Shown here: one piece after another, positions 41,476 to 51,667 of the stretch
How the letters are laid out: each line of letters begins with the position of its first letter
Numbering within the stretch: position 1 is the stretch's first letter
NCBI GenBank assembly: GCA_964036295.1
Contig: OZ038467.1
Location: 17,767,670-17,831,669, forward strand
Length of the DNA stretch: 64,000 bases
From: Plumapathes pennacea
Taxonomy: Eukaryota > Cnidaria > Anthozoa > Antipatharia > Myriopathidae
Direction of reading: 5' to 3'
Program-made: the position numbers and the translations under genes
Notes under the pieces: generated by a model
What the model was told of the DNA's origin: nothing
Databases searched by the model: none
Seen by the model: the letters and a program-made list of their open reading frames with translations, nothing else

Positions 41476-42779
41476 TTATCGAAGAAAACAGATTAAGCGG
41501 GTTTGTTTACACAAGGTCGTGCAATGTGTGAAAGTAATCCCCGAACGAAGTGAGGGAAATACTCACGACGCTAATGCAGTAGTATTATCGCCTTATCGGT
41601 GACTCCAAGCGTGTCGCCATCTCGAAATCTAATGTTCGTGTGTTTGTGTGTTTGTGTGTGCGATACGACCTCGTCCCAAGGCCCTCCGCGTCGAGCGACC
41701 ACAGTAGGCGAGGTTACATCGGCAGCTTAACTGTAAACCGCCATTTTCTTGGTGACATGCGGTAGAGTACGAACTGAAGTGATTTTGTACAAGAAGATGC
41801 AGATACAAGGCCAAGCAGTTCGACGGACGGCTGTAAATTGCCCGGATATTTTGCCAGTGCATGGGAGGCAAGCTCTACTAGACGTAAAACGGATTCTTTA
41901 AGGCCCAACTGGTCGACCTGAACACAATCCCAGACGCCAGTATTGTGTTAAAACGCAGACACTTCTTCAGAAAGGAATAGCAAAATACAGTCGGTGGAAA
42001 TCGAACAATCACCGTGGCAAATTTCACCTTTCGCAATAACAGGAATGCAGTTTTCAGAATCCAAGTTTGACAAGATGACAACACAATACAATGGAAAGTG
42101 GAATTTTCGTACTGTACGAGGACTGCTCTATACAGTGTACTTTGAAATCATTGAAGACGTAAACAATAGTGTTTTGGGTTTTGTTTCCTTTGCTGGAAAA
42201 GAGCTAAAGCTATGGCTTTCAGGAACCGGTGAGTTTTGAAAATTTAAATCAACAGGACAGGCCCGTGGCCAGTGCGCTTGTGACGTCATTAGTACAATGA
42301 ATAGAGACACGCGGGGTCCCGGGAGAGGAACTTTTGTCGTGCGTTTATATGCAAAAGATATTATAGCCGAGTCAGTTTTTGCAAATGACGGATCCAAGAG
42401 CTCCCTTTATTTTTCTTGCCCTCTTTTCTTCTAATTTTGGTCAAACAGATATTCACGAAAAAGTGTATTATAATAATTGAGAGAAAACAATTATCGAAGG
42501 CCCCGTAGGAATATTCTTCGTTTGCAACAACCCAGTTTTCATTGCTTTCCGATGCACGTGACAGTACTTGTGTGACGCTTTCTATACAACCTGGCAACCT
42601 TGTTGAGTGAATTTTCAAGCTGACATGTTTTGTGGAGGAACTGTGTTGTCATTTTGTAATGGGATTGACTGGGGAATACCCGACATCTTAAGTAGCTGTA
42701 AGACAGCGTAATAGCCTTATCTCATCTTCCCAGCGTGTGCATCATGTTCAAGTAGCTGTAGCACATTAAGGCCCCGTCC

Positions 42780-43101
42780 ACACTACGCCGGATAAATTTG
42801 AAAACGCAACTTTCACTCTGAAAACGCAAGAAATGTTTTCCGTCCACACTGGAAACGGATAAAATGTTTCCGGGCCCAAATGTATTGTTATTGCTCTACA
42901 AACGTCCCTGACAATCTTTGAAACCACTTGACGTGGCCACGTGAGTCAGGGTTTTCGAAAAGTTCCGTTTTCAAAATGTTTTTCGTCCACACCAAAACGC
43001 AAAGCCGGCGCTTTCAAATTTATCCACTTTGAAGAGCGTTTTCCTAACCGTAAGAATAAAGTTGCGTTTTCAAATTTATCCGGCGTAGTGTGGACGGGGC
43101 C
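42780..43101. mobile_element. PIF/Harbinger-type MITE in copy B, with empty site in copy A
   Basis: Terminal inverted repeats begin GGCCCCGTCCACACTACGCC and extend ~45 bp. TAA flanks both sides (42,777-42,779 and 43,102-43,104). Copy A, at about 5,683-5,697, reads CATGTTTTAATGTGCTG with a single TTA, the uninterrupted target. Confidence 0.9.
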
Positions 43102-43326
43102 TAAAACATGACACTTCCCATGATGAAATTACTTCGTATGAAAAAGCCATCTCAGACGTTACGCATCCTACATGTACAAGTCTGATCACTAATATGTTCA
43201 AGACTGCTATGCATTAAGCTTTAACGCAAAATTCTGGGTCGATACGAAATTAATCTCTATCGGAAGCTGCAGACGTTTGAATACCGTGACAACAAAGGCG
43301 TGCATCACGGGCTTGTGGAGCGAACA

Positions 43327-43701
43327 TTACGGCTCGGATAGTCGGATATCAACCTTGAAGACTTCGAGGTATTCAGTGACAAATATTCTCGATGTAATCG
43401 CCTGCCGGTCTTTCCTGCTTTTGTTAAAGCGGCGTGAGTGAAAGCTGAGTAGCTGATGATTCGGGATTCCCCGTTCTATGATATTATGCTCGTGACATTT
43501 CATTGACAGATCTTGTATCTTAATCTCGCGTGATATTTGCCTCAATCCTATTAGTAATTCAATATCCTCAGACAATAAACAAAGAACCTTTACTGCACGC
43601 AAAACGAAGTTAAACGCCGACTGTTCGTATACGCCGCGCGTTACACAAAGCCGCAGAGTTTCCGACAAAGGGAGACGCTCTGCCCGCAGGGAAAAGTTCA
43701 A
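43327..43701 (-). CDS. Hypothetical ORF of the A/B element
   Basis: A 124-codon frame, basic in its second half (SFHSRRFNKSRKDRQAITSR). The same words occur in copy A at 5,346-5,500, where the frame is broken upstream. No family is recognised; coding status is uncertain because the copies are young. Confidence 0.25.
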   Translation of the reverse strand: MNFSLRAERLPLSETLRLCVTRGVYEQSAFNFVLRAVKVLCLLSEDIELLIGLRQISREIKIQDLSMKCHEHNIIERGIPNHQLLSFHSRRFNKSRKDRQAITSRIFVTEYLEVFKVDIRLSEP

Positions 43702-44194
43702 GTTCTATCAAGTTTCGACACGTCTTCTACTACTTATTCGATGTTCTTTCACACAAATATTGCTCAGAGCACAGATACATTGGTTGAAGCGGTATCTATA
43801 ATCGAGCATTTGCAAAACACAACCCTTCGTACTTTACGGGGGTCCCGCTGGTAACACATCAAGCATTTGGGTACGGCTATTTTCAAGTCTTCCGACGCTT
43901 AAAAACAATGCAAGCCAAAATCGCTCCTAAAGTATGGCTTCCGTGCATCCAGAAAGCCAACCGATGATCGTTTTGTTTGGATCAACAACTGAAGGACCGG
44001 AATTTTTTTCTATATCCCTTGACAGAGAAAACCCATTGTACTTGGTTCTGTGATTTTGATCTCTGAATACGTCTGATCTTGCAATGCCTGTGTTTTAACA
44101 CATTTTAAAATACAAACGTATCTTAGCACCTCGGTTACTTTTGGCAATCTTCTTTTTGAGCTTCTAGCTTTCTCGCAGCGATGGTTTATTGATC

Positions 44195-44530
44195 CTAATT
44201 TTCTCTTTCCATTTCCATCTGTGGCTTTTTATTGTTTCCATGTTGTTTACATGCACGTTCACGGAACGCATTAGCATTGTGAAGTACGTAAGCTCGGGTA
44301 TAATCATGAACTTTTGACGACTTTGGGACATTCTTTGAAATGTATTCTTGTATTAGTCGCCTGCTTTTTTTACTCTTGTTCAAAATGCGTGAAAGGTAAT
44401 TCAATGGTACGTGGCTTGGCTCACGACTTCGTCTTGGAGGACTTCGGTTTTCTTTCACATAAACATTTATTGGAATACAATAAAACTGAGCGAAGCAAGA
44501 TCTACCAACGGTCACTTTTTCCTCAGCCAT
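44195..44530 (-). CDS. Hypothetical basic ORF of copy B
   Basis: A 111-codon frame rich in Arg/Lys (SRILNKSKKSRRLIQEYISK, then a segment with AYVLHNANAFRERACKQHGN). It covers the segment deleted from copy A and lies just upstream of where the protease-like ORF would be, so both may be pieces of one ancestral protein. Function unknown. Confidence 0.3.
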   Translation of the reverse strand: MAEEKVTVGRSCFAQFYCIPINVYVKENRSPPRRSREPSHVPLNYLSRILNKSKKSRRLIQEYISKNVPKSSKVHDYTRAYVLHNANAFRERACKQHGNNKKPQMEMEREN

Positions 44531-45702
44531 TTCCTAATTTTCAAATAATAACGCCATCTGTTCCACTGATTGTTTGACCTTCATGGCACCGAGCCAAAAT
44601 CTCGCAACAACAACATAAATGCACGCAGAGTGAAATTTTGATTCCAAACAAAAGTCAGATTTTCTGACGCTTTACTTGTATCAGCAAGAATAATACAAAG
44701 TAAAAGAATACAAAGTACCTTCAAGTTCACCCTCATACTAAACAGTTCCATATAATCCGCTATCAAGCGCTTGTCAAGAATCGCCGTCTTTACACAGGTT
44801 CTCGTCTTTGTATCTCGAGCGCCTTCGTTCAGCTTGTTCCTTCAAGTTCTCAAGGTTCTAGATATTAGATTCTTCGTACATTTCTGTACAGTTGTGCATA
44901 GTTATGCAGTTCATTGATAAATTCATTGCATTTGCTTTCATGGCTTTCAATGTGGCTTTTGAGGCTGAACGGACCGACCCAAGCCAAAACCGCTCAATGA
45001 AATTTAGTATGGGTCTACCGCAGCCGGCGTATGCGTTTGTAAGTAAGATGAGCGGTCCATAAAATAATCCACAGAGCCAACTAAGGCAAGCAACTTGCTG
45101 TCTTCAAAATGGCGAAACTGCTTGCTCGACAAGTCACGTGATCACAACGTCATCACAAATCACATGATAATATCAACCAATCATCGCATGCAGATCTCTA
45201 ACCCAGAAAAATAAAAAAAATGAAAAAAATCGCTGCATTTTATAGCTTGTAACGTCACAAGCAATTAACGTACAATACACTTTTGTTAAACGACGCACGG
45301 GCGGATCCAGGGTAGTTTCCTTAGTTTCCGGAAACTACCTGAATTTTGGGGAAAAAATAAAAAATACAAAATAAATTGACAAATGACTGAGACGTTTCTT
45401 GTTTCCACTGAGTACCGGAATCCAATTCACGCCATTTCCAGTACCTTGCGTCCCGCGCTCCGCGTTTATTCGTGTCATTGGACGGCAAAAATGCGCTTCT
45501 CTTCGGTTTCTATGCATGGAGAACCGCGGGGAGGGGACCCATGGGAGGAAACCACTGAAGCGATATTCGGAAACACCCCAAACTCGCCTCTCATTGGCCG
45601 GAAACACCCCAAGCTTGCCTCTCATTGGCCGGAAACTACCTTGGAAACTACCTGACAAAGTATAAAAGGGGCAGGCTACCCCAGTGAGGTCCTCTGTTCC
45701 GT

Positions 45703-46143
45703 TTGAGTGATTTTGAACTCGTGAACAGTATTATACAGTGCGGTTTATCGAACATGGCATTGAATCAAGACAACAGACCGCGTGGAGAACCTATTTTTCG
45801 AAAGGAGGATTGTTCTCGCTTTGATACTGGTGTGGTATTTAGCGGTGTTAGTTCTTTTTCCGATCCCCAGAAGTTAGAGTACATCGAGAGCGTTTGGAGC
45901 CCACGCGGTGATCCCCTCTTTCAATTCCCTTCGTCGATCGAGAATGGCGGAAAATCTCGTAAGTTCCAACTAGTCTGGCTGCAACAGTATCCTTGGCTGG
46001 CTTATTCTAAGTACCTGGATGGCGCATTTTGTTTACATTGTGTTCTATTTGGCCGAAATGCGAACAATGTGTGCAAGTTGGTGAAATCGCCGCTAACGTT
46101 TTGGACAAGCGCCACCGGCCGATTCAAGAAACACTGTCATTAA
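45703..46143 (+). pseudogene. hAT transposase N-terminus (TTF-type zinc finger)
   Basis: The ~146-codon frame has RKFQLVWLQQYPWLAYSKYL, then DGAFCLHCVLFGR, the TTF-type zinc finger of hAT transposases related to ZMYM1-like proteins. It stops at TAA 46,141-46,143, but the same frame continues beyond with ENHNYAVLAMDNLT and PVRQQLDNLM, as expected. It is then cut by the L1-like fragment at about 46,255. The DDE/dimerisation domains are absent. Confidence 0.8.
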
Positions 46144-46254
46144 TACGAGAACCACAATTACGCAGTCCTTGCCATGGATAACTTAACCGTGAAAGTTATG
46201 AAATGCCGGGCTGTCCCAGTCCGTCAGCAGCTCGACAACTTGATGCAGCACTAG

Positions 46255-46660
46255 CAAATTTACAAGAATTGCAAGATCCTATCGCCGCTGTTCAAGACTA
46301 TGATTTTCTGACTGTTATGACGCTCTCAACTCAATGGAGTCTTGCAAATCTCTCGGTCCGGATGGTTTGCCTGCTGAGTTTTATTTAAGATTCTGGGGTC
46401 ACCAAGGGCCTGACCTTGTCAACACGCTGAATTATAGCTATGACAAAGGCGAGCTCTCTGTAACACAGCGCCGAGCGGTTCTCTGACTTTTGTTTAAGAA
46501 GGACAATTCGGAATTGCTGAAAAATTGGCGGACAATCTCTTTGCTGAATGTGGACTAGATAGCCACAAAAAGTTTAGCAAACAGATTGCGCTCGGTTATC
46601 CAGCATGTGGTCTCGGAAGATCAAACATGCGGGATACCTGACCGCAGCATTTACGAAATC
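46255..46660 (+). mobile_element. L1-like reverse transcriptase fragment inside the hAT element
   Basis: One frame reads SLGPDGLPAEFYLRFWG, then NTLNYSYDKGELSVTQRR and LLKNWRTISLLNVD, the fingers and palm start of an L1-clade reverse transcriptase. It has several stops. No poly(A) or target duplication is visible, so it was captured or internally joined rather than newly transposed. Confidence 0.75.
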
Positions 46661-46763
46661 ACCTTCATTCAATTTTGTTTCTCGCCCCTTTGTCAAAAAT
46701 TGCAGGAAATGGCGTTTCTGGCCTCCTAGATTTTAAAATTTCCCCGGGGGAGCATGCCCCCGG

Positions 46764-46787
46764 ACCCCCCCCCCCCCCCCCCCCCTA
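46764..46787 (+). repeat. Poly(C) run
   Basis: About 22 cytosines near the 3' end of the hAT element; length is likely unstable. Confidence 0.9.
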
Positions 46788-47454
46788 GCATACTCGCGCC
46801 TTCGGCGTTCCATTTCGAAAACTACCCACTAAAAATGCTGGATCCGCCCCTGCGACGGTTGTGTTATCATTATGGTATTTCAACAATTGCCGTATATTTT
46901 GTCGTTTGATGCCCCGGGAACTGTGATGAAGGCCAAGTAGGATTTTACTGTTATCTTTTCACTGGTTTTCAAAGCTATTTCAGAGTGCCTTCGTGCAAGA
47001 TTGTGTCATCCGATTCCTGACATGTTTGCATAATTTCATTGACAGTCTGACACATGCTGTGAAGTTTTGTCGCCGCGTTTGTTGGCACACTGTATTCAAG
47101 GATAAAATGTAACCGGGTTAAAATGCTTTTGCTTTTTGAAGGCTATTAAAGTAGAAAATATCCGGCCATTGCTTTCCAAATTGAACAATATGTCTACTAG
47201 CGGGACCCCCGTAAGATACTCGCTCAACACAATCGGACTTTGTATTATTTAGTGATCGGGTTTGCTCGCTCAATAAAATCGGACCTTGTATTATTTAGTG
47301 ACTTGGTTTCTTTTTTCTGCCAAAGATTTTAAAATCGTCAAACGCAGTTTGAAAAGTTGTTGTGTTCAAAATTGAATCCCTGCCAAAATTCACACGATTC
47401 CGAGACTTCGAAAGCGTGTAAACAAGCGAATCGCTTTGACGGTTCTAAATTTGG

Positions 47455-47471
47455 CACACACACACACACAA
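47455..47471 (+). repeat. (CA)n microsatellite
   Basis: Eight CA units followed by an A run, inside the Helitron-like 3' region. Copy 1 has no equivalent. Confidence 0.8.
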
Positions 47472-47861
47472 AAAAAAACATACACGTATGTGATTAGGAT
47501 AAAGCATTGGCTGGAGAAATCGCGGCTTTTCTTGAAATTCATGAAAATTTCGATGTCCAAGATCGACTTTGCTTGGCTTTCAAGCCTCGGGAGTATTCTG
47601 TAGTTGCGTGTAAATGTTTTCTCAGCGAATTTTGAAGTTCAGCTAGTGTCTACGAAAATTGCAGACTGTGCACGTTGTCTGAACTAAACCAGACTGCCGT
47701 GTGACAAAGATTTTTTTTAGCGGCCGACTGGTGACGTCGCTACACAGCCGTGGTTTGCAAAAAAAAAATTAAATAATGTCCGAACGGAAAATAAACAAGA
47801 ATCCCGCTTTCCGAAAACCCACTACTGAGCGAGGGGATATCTGCGATTATCGTATTTCTAG

Positions 47862-48299
47862 TTAGGTGTCGATGGATGTCGCCGTATATGGGCTTTCAGT
47901 AACAGAGGTAGCGATGGCGGCAAAGTGACAGAGCTGGAGGGAAGGCCTCTTTGAGGATGTGACGAAAGGATCTGACCTTCTCTTCAGATTTGAAGACGAC
48001 ACCGAACGAATAAACGAAACTTTCTAAATAGCGTGCTCTTGTCACATCAGTTAGAGGACGCAAGCGTGAGACGCGTGGTTTGTGGAGGGTCGTGTATTAA
48101 TGCTGGCAGAATATGTCACCAGTCAAAAACAAACATCTGGTCAAGAAATTGGTTTTTTGCTTAACTTGCCTTTGGAAAGAGATTTTTTCCGGAATTTGTT
48201 GCAATTGCACGCTTTTGAAGTGAATTACAAGATTAGAAAAAAAAGACTAATTTCGCTGACCCAATCCAAAGTTGACAGGGATGATACGCTCATTGACAC
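47862..48299. other. Flank of the Helitron-like element; no gene recognised
   Basis: The ORF at 48,082-48,321 has no recognisable domain and grades into the dispersed repeat that starts near 48,300. Confidence 0.4.
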
Positions 48300-51200
48300 G
48301 CCATTGCTCTTAACCAATTGAATTTTCGTGTGCGCCATGGCATTAGCCGCGAGCAACAAGACTGATTTCATTTTTCTGTCAAGAGAACTGCCTTCACGAG
48401 CCTTGCTTTATTCCTATAAATACGTGCAAGGTGTTACAATTTATTAGGCTCTATAATAAAGAACACTGCAAACATTTATTGGGGAAGGTGGGAAAAATTG
48501 TTGATATTTAAGACACGGCTAAAACCAACTTGCCGATCCGTAAATTTTGGTATTTTTCATCAACCAGCCGCCGCTAAAAGCATTGCTCCATTAGCCAAAG
48601 TGCAGACTTCGTGTGAGAATATGGATGAGGAATCGGGGTTTGTTAGTGTTCTATTGAGGTCAAAACAAAACTGGATGTCAAAAACATGTGCGTTTTTATG
48701 ATTTGTAAATTTGCCCAACTACTTTTTCAAGATTTCAAGTTTTACGTTTGCACTGAAAGAGAGGATTTCTTGTGTGTAAAGTTGAGTTCTTGTTGTCTTG
48801 ATTTCTTGATTTCTCGTCGTATTGAGACGTTCTGCAGCTTTCTTGATATAGTGTTAGTGTTAAATTTTCGTACACAGCCCAAAAGCCATTTTTCAACAAC
48901 TTCAGGCTAATCTAAGATTACCGATTTTCAAATTTGAATTAAAGTGAAAAACGAAACAAAAGAAAAGAGACAAAGGCATGGCGTGTATAAGCACTTACCT
49001 AACAGGTGGACACATTTCTTTCTTTCTCTCTCTCTTTTTTTTTTTTTTTTTTTTTAATTTTTTTTTTTTTTTTTTTTGTCTTTTGTTTAGCCGTAGTCAA
49101 TATCTGTATCTATTTGTCACAATAATATTTTTTATACCGCTGTTATACTGTTTAAGTTCATTCTGTTTGCTTAATCTATGTGCTCAAAGATGATGTCTAA
49201 ACAACGATTGCCAGAGCTGGTTTTCCATTGCAAGTGAGAAACAAGTTGGCGTTCAGTCCATTGTGCAGCGAATAGAAGACGACCGTGAGATTTGTATTTG
49301 TATTCGCATTTGTATCCTTTTTATTTTATTTAGTTTTTTTGTATTTGTATTTAAAGTTCAGAAAGAAGAAAAACAAAAATCAGATATCCGCATGCTTTTG
49401 AATATTTTACAATTACGCAACCGAAACTCAACAGCAATCGTTAAATGCTCATTATCTAACTTTAAATCCCCAAAACGGGATCATGTCCAGTCGTTCAGGA
49501 TTTAACTTCCAAAACAGGCAGACGGTATTCTTTCGAGAGATAAAATTGGGACCACCGTGGTTATACAATTTAAAATCGGTGAAAACCGTTCACGCGTGAA
49601 CTGATAAGTTGAATGTGTCAAAACTAGGGTGCGTTTGATTGACCGTATTCCGGAAAAGAAGTGTAGCTAAAATGATCAAAAGTTTTGCTTGTTCTGGGGA
49701 AATTGTTTTGGGGATTGCTTTCAAAACCTTAATTTACGCTGGCATTTGGAACAGCTTCCGATATATCGATCTTGACACAATTCAGCTCCAAAGCAAAATT
49801 TTTATCGGTCAGTATCGCTATTCCTATTCCGGAGTAGCTTAAATAGGCCCAATAGAACGCGCCCTTAATTGGCTTATAGCAGCCGTCGTAAGAAACATTA
49901 GAACGGCCGTTGTAAGAATCCGTAGAACGGCCGTTTTAAGAAACCTTGGAACGGCCGTTGTAGGAATCCCAGCTTGTGTTGACGCTTAATAATATAGCAA
50001 ACTACACTTAAATAGAGGCACTTCCGTTAAATGTTTGCTGCTTTTTATTTAGGGGTCTGTGCCCAGATAGCGATATTGATCCAACTCTTCACCGTCACGA
50101 TTCTTTGTTCAAAATAAATTTTGAGAAATGCAAGAACACGTGCTTTATTGTCAAGTGAAAGTTTTCCTTGTAGTGATATACCAGTTAAATCTGTAACAAA
50201 TAGAAAAATAATGAGATTCTCATAGGGTTCGAACCCAAAGGGATTGCAACGGAATTTGTTCTTTATCTTGTACACAACTCGTCAACATGAACTGATGGGC
50301 AGTGGGCGACTTGGTTTGAGCCGTCTCAAACATCAGCAAAATACCCCAACTTCTCCATCAAATATTCTGCAGTGTGCTTTACTATAACCTAATAAATTAT
50401 AGCATCTTATACTACGCATTGGTAGGAAAAACTGTAAAGCTCGTGAAAGAAAAGGAGGTCACAACTTTGAAATTATTAAAGTTTGAAATGGGTAAAAAAG
50501 CCATTTTTCAACAATTTTCCGGCTTATCTGAGATTCACTACCGAGTTTGAAATTTGAATTAGAAGTGAAAGACAAAACAAGAAAAAAGAAACAAAGGCAT
50601 GGCGTGTTTAAGCACTTACCTAACAGGTGGACATAATTCTTTGTTTCTCTGGCTTTCGTTTAGTGTTAGCGTTAACTTTTTGAACACTCCACAAAAGCCA
50701 TTTTTCAACAATTTTCCGACTAATCTGAGATTGCTGAGATTTCTAAATTTGAAATTAAAAAACTGAAATCCAGGGGTGATTAAATTTGACTCCATGTACC
50801 TAAATCCTCTTTTGACCAATAAGACACATGCGTTTTGTCATCCTCGTGTTCTCTACCGTAACTGTGATTAAAACGGCACAGAAGGCATTTTTCAACAATT
50901 TTCCAACCAATCTTAGATTACCAAGTTGATATTGAAATTTAAAGAGAAAGACGGCAAAAGAAAAAAGAAACAAAGGCATGGCGTGTATAAGCACTTATCT
51001 AACAGGTGGACATAATAGTTTCTTCCTTTCATTTTTTTTCTGGCTTTCGTTTAGTTAAATTTTCGAACACTCCACAAAGTCATAATTCATTGAGCCGTCT
51101 CAAACACCAGCAAAATACCCCAACTTCTCCATCAAATATTCTGCAGTGTGCTTTACTATAACCTAATAAATTATAGCATCTTATACAACACATTGGTAGG

Positions 51201-51335
51201 AAAAACTGTAAAGCTCGTGAAAGTAGTTTTGGGCAATCTTGACAGTAATTTGCGAAAGTCTTGTAGCTCGCGGCTTAAGCAGAAAGTTTTAGCCTCCTAG
51301 CGGATGTGAGTAGATACGAATTGAGCGACGAACTG
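48300..51335 (+). repeat. Left arm of a large diverged inverted repeat
   Basis: Blocks of this arm match the right arm (54,553-57,150) in inverse order. Pairs are 48,410-48,640 with 56,790-57,040; 48,960-49,200 with 55,880-56,150; 49,260-49,860 with 55,250-55,870; 50,041-50,450 with 54,730-55,150; and 51,275-51,335 with 54,553-54,605. The arm also has internal duplications: 50,300-50,450 recurs at 51,084-51,230, and the AGGCATGGCGTGTATAAGCA block occurs at about 48,975, 50,596 and 50,976. No coding function is visible. Confidence 0.8.
49020..49078 (+). repeat. Poly(T) tract
   Basis: Long T runs; the ORF over them is low complexity and spurious. The right arm has the complementary A-rich tract at 56,045-56,075. 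Confidence 0.9.
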
Positions 51336-51339
51336 TTTG

Positions 51340-51490
51340 CCAGGACTGGCACGTAAAGCCTGGGAGTCAGTGCAATCGAGCGAAGCAATTCAGCCAACCG
51401 TGATCATTACGTGTATCTTCTGCGAAAAAGACATTTTTTCAATCACAGCTAATCTTATTAAATTTTCAAGCAGCGTGCAGGTTGTCAATT
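51340..51490 (+). repeat. Dispersed repeat block shared with 57,240-57,390 and 61,620-61,760
   Basis: GGCACG, CTGGGAGTCAGTGC, GTGATNATTANGTG and TATTAAATTNTCA blocks occur in the same order and same orientation at the three sites. Here it lies just upstream of the actinoporin-like gene. Confidence 0.65.
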
Positions 51491-51667
51491 ATGACTGTGT
51501 AAAATATTGGAGATAAATTAGAGTAGACTTCACAAAGTCAACAAAACACTCCGAGAATACACTCAAGCAAGGTAGGGTTAAAACTGTAGCATACATTCAT
51601 TTCCTTTTTCCTTTTTTTTAGTGTTTTAAACTTCGTTACTAGTCTATTCCTTGCTGTTTCTCCTCAG

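Larger units (their letters stand above)
42250..45270 (-). mobile_element. Copy B of the A/B element family
   Basis: This inverted partner of copy A lacks the truncated LINE and the protease-like segment (bases equivalent to 4,570-4,907), but keeps about 480 bases near 44,000-44,480 that copy A lost. It holds its own MITE at 42,780-43,101. Junction with Helitron sequence lies near 42,250 and 45,270. The two copies thus carry complementary deletions of a longer ancestor. Confidence 0.72.
45296..46852 (+). mobile_element. hAT-type transposon, internally replaced
   Basis: The ends CACGGGCGGATCCAG and CTGGATCCGCCCCTG form terminal inverted repeats of the CAGGGGCGG hAT type. CGACG flanks both sides; a full 8-bp duplication is not evident. 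It carries the first part of a hAT transposase (45,703-46,143) and then an L1-like fragment, followed by the 3' end with a poly(C) run. It is not autonomous. Confidence 0.75.
41538..47861 (+). mobile_element. Helitron-like element, copy 3, split by nested insertions
   Basis: The 5' part (41,538-42,249) starts TCCCCGAACGAAGTGAGGGA and reaches GAACCGGTGAGTTTTG, which matches copy 1. The 3' part (46,853-47,861) resumes at ATTTCAACAATTGCCGTATA and aligns with copy 1 to the CTAG terminus (47,858-47,861), followed by T. The ~4.6 kb between is copy B of the A/B element and a hAT element. The 5' part lacks the Arg/Glu-rich ORF. Confidence 0.7.

Noticed and set aside
44195..44577. Plus-strand ORF 44,314-44,577
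   Set aside because: It is antisense to copy B sequence and lacks conservation as a protein in copy A.
48978..49193. ORF rich in Phe
   Set aside because: Produced by the poly(T) tract at 49,020-49,078.
50215..50245. GGTTCGAACCC box resembling a tRNA T-arm
   Set aside because: No matching A box, acceptor stem or anticodon arm at the right distance on either strand; the related site near 54,960 lacks them too.
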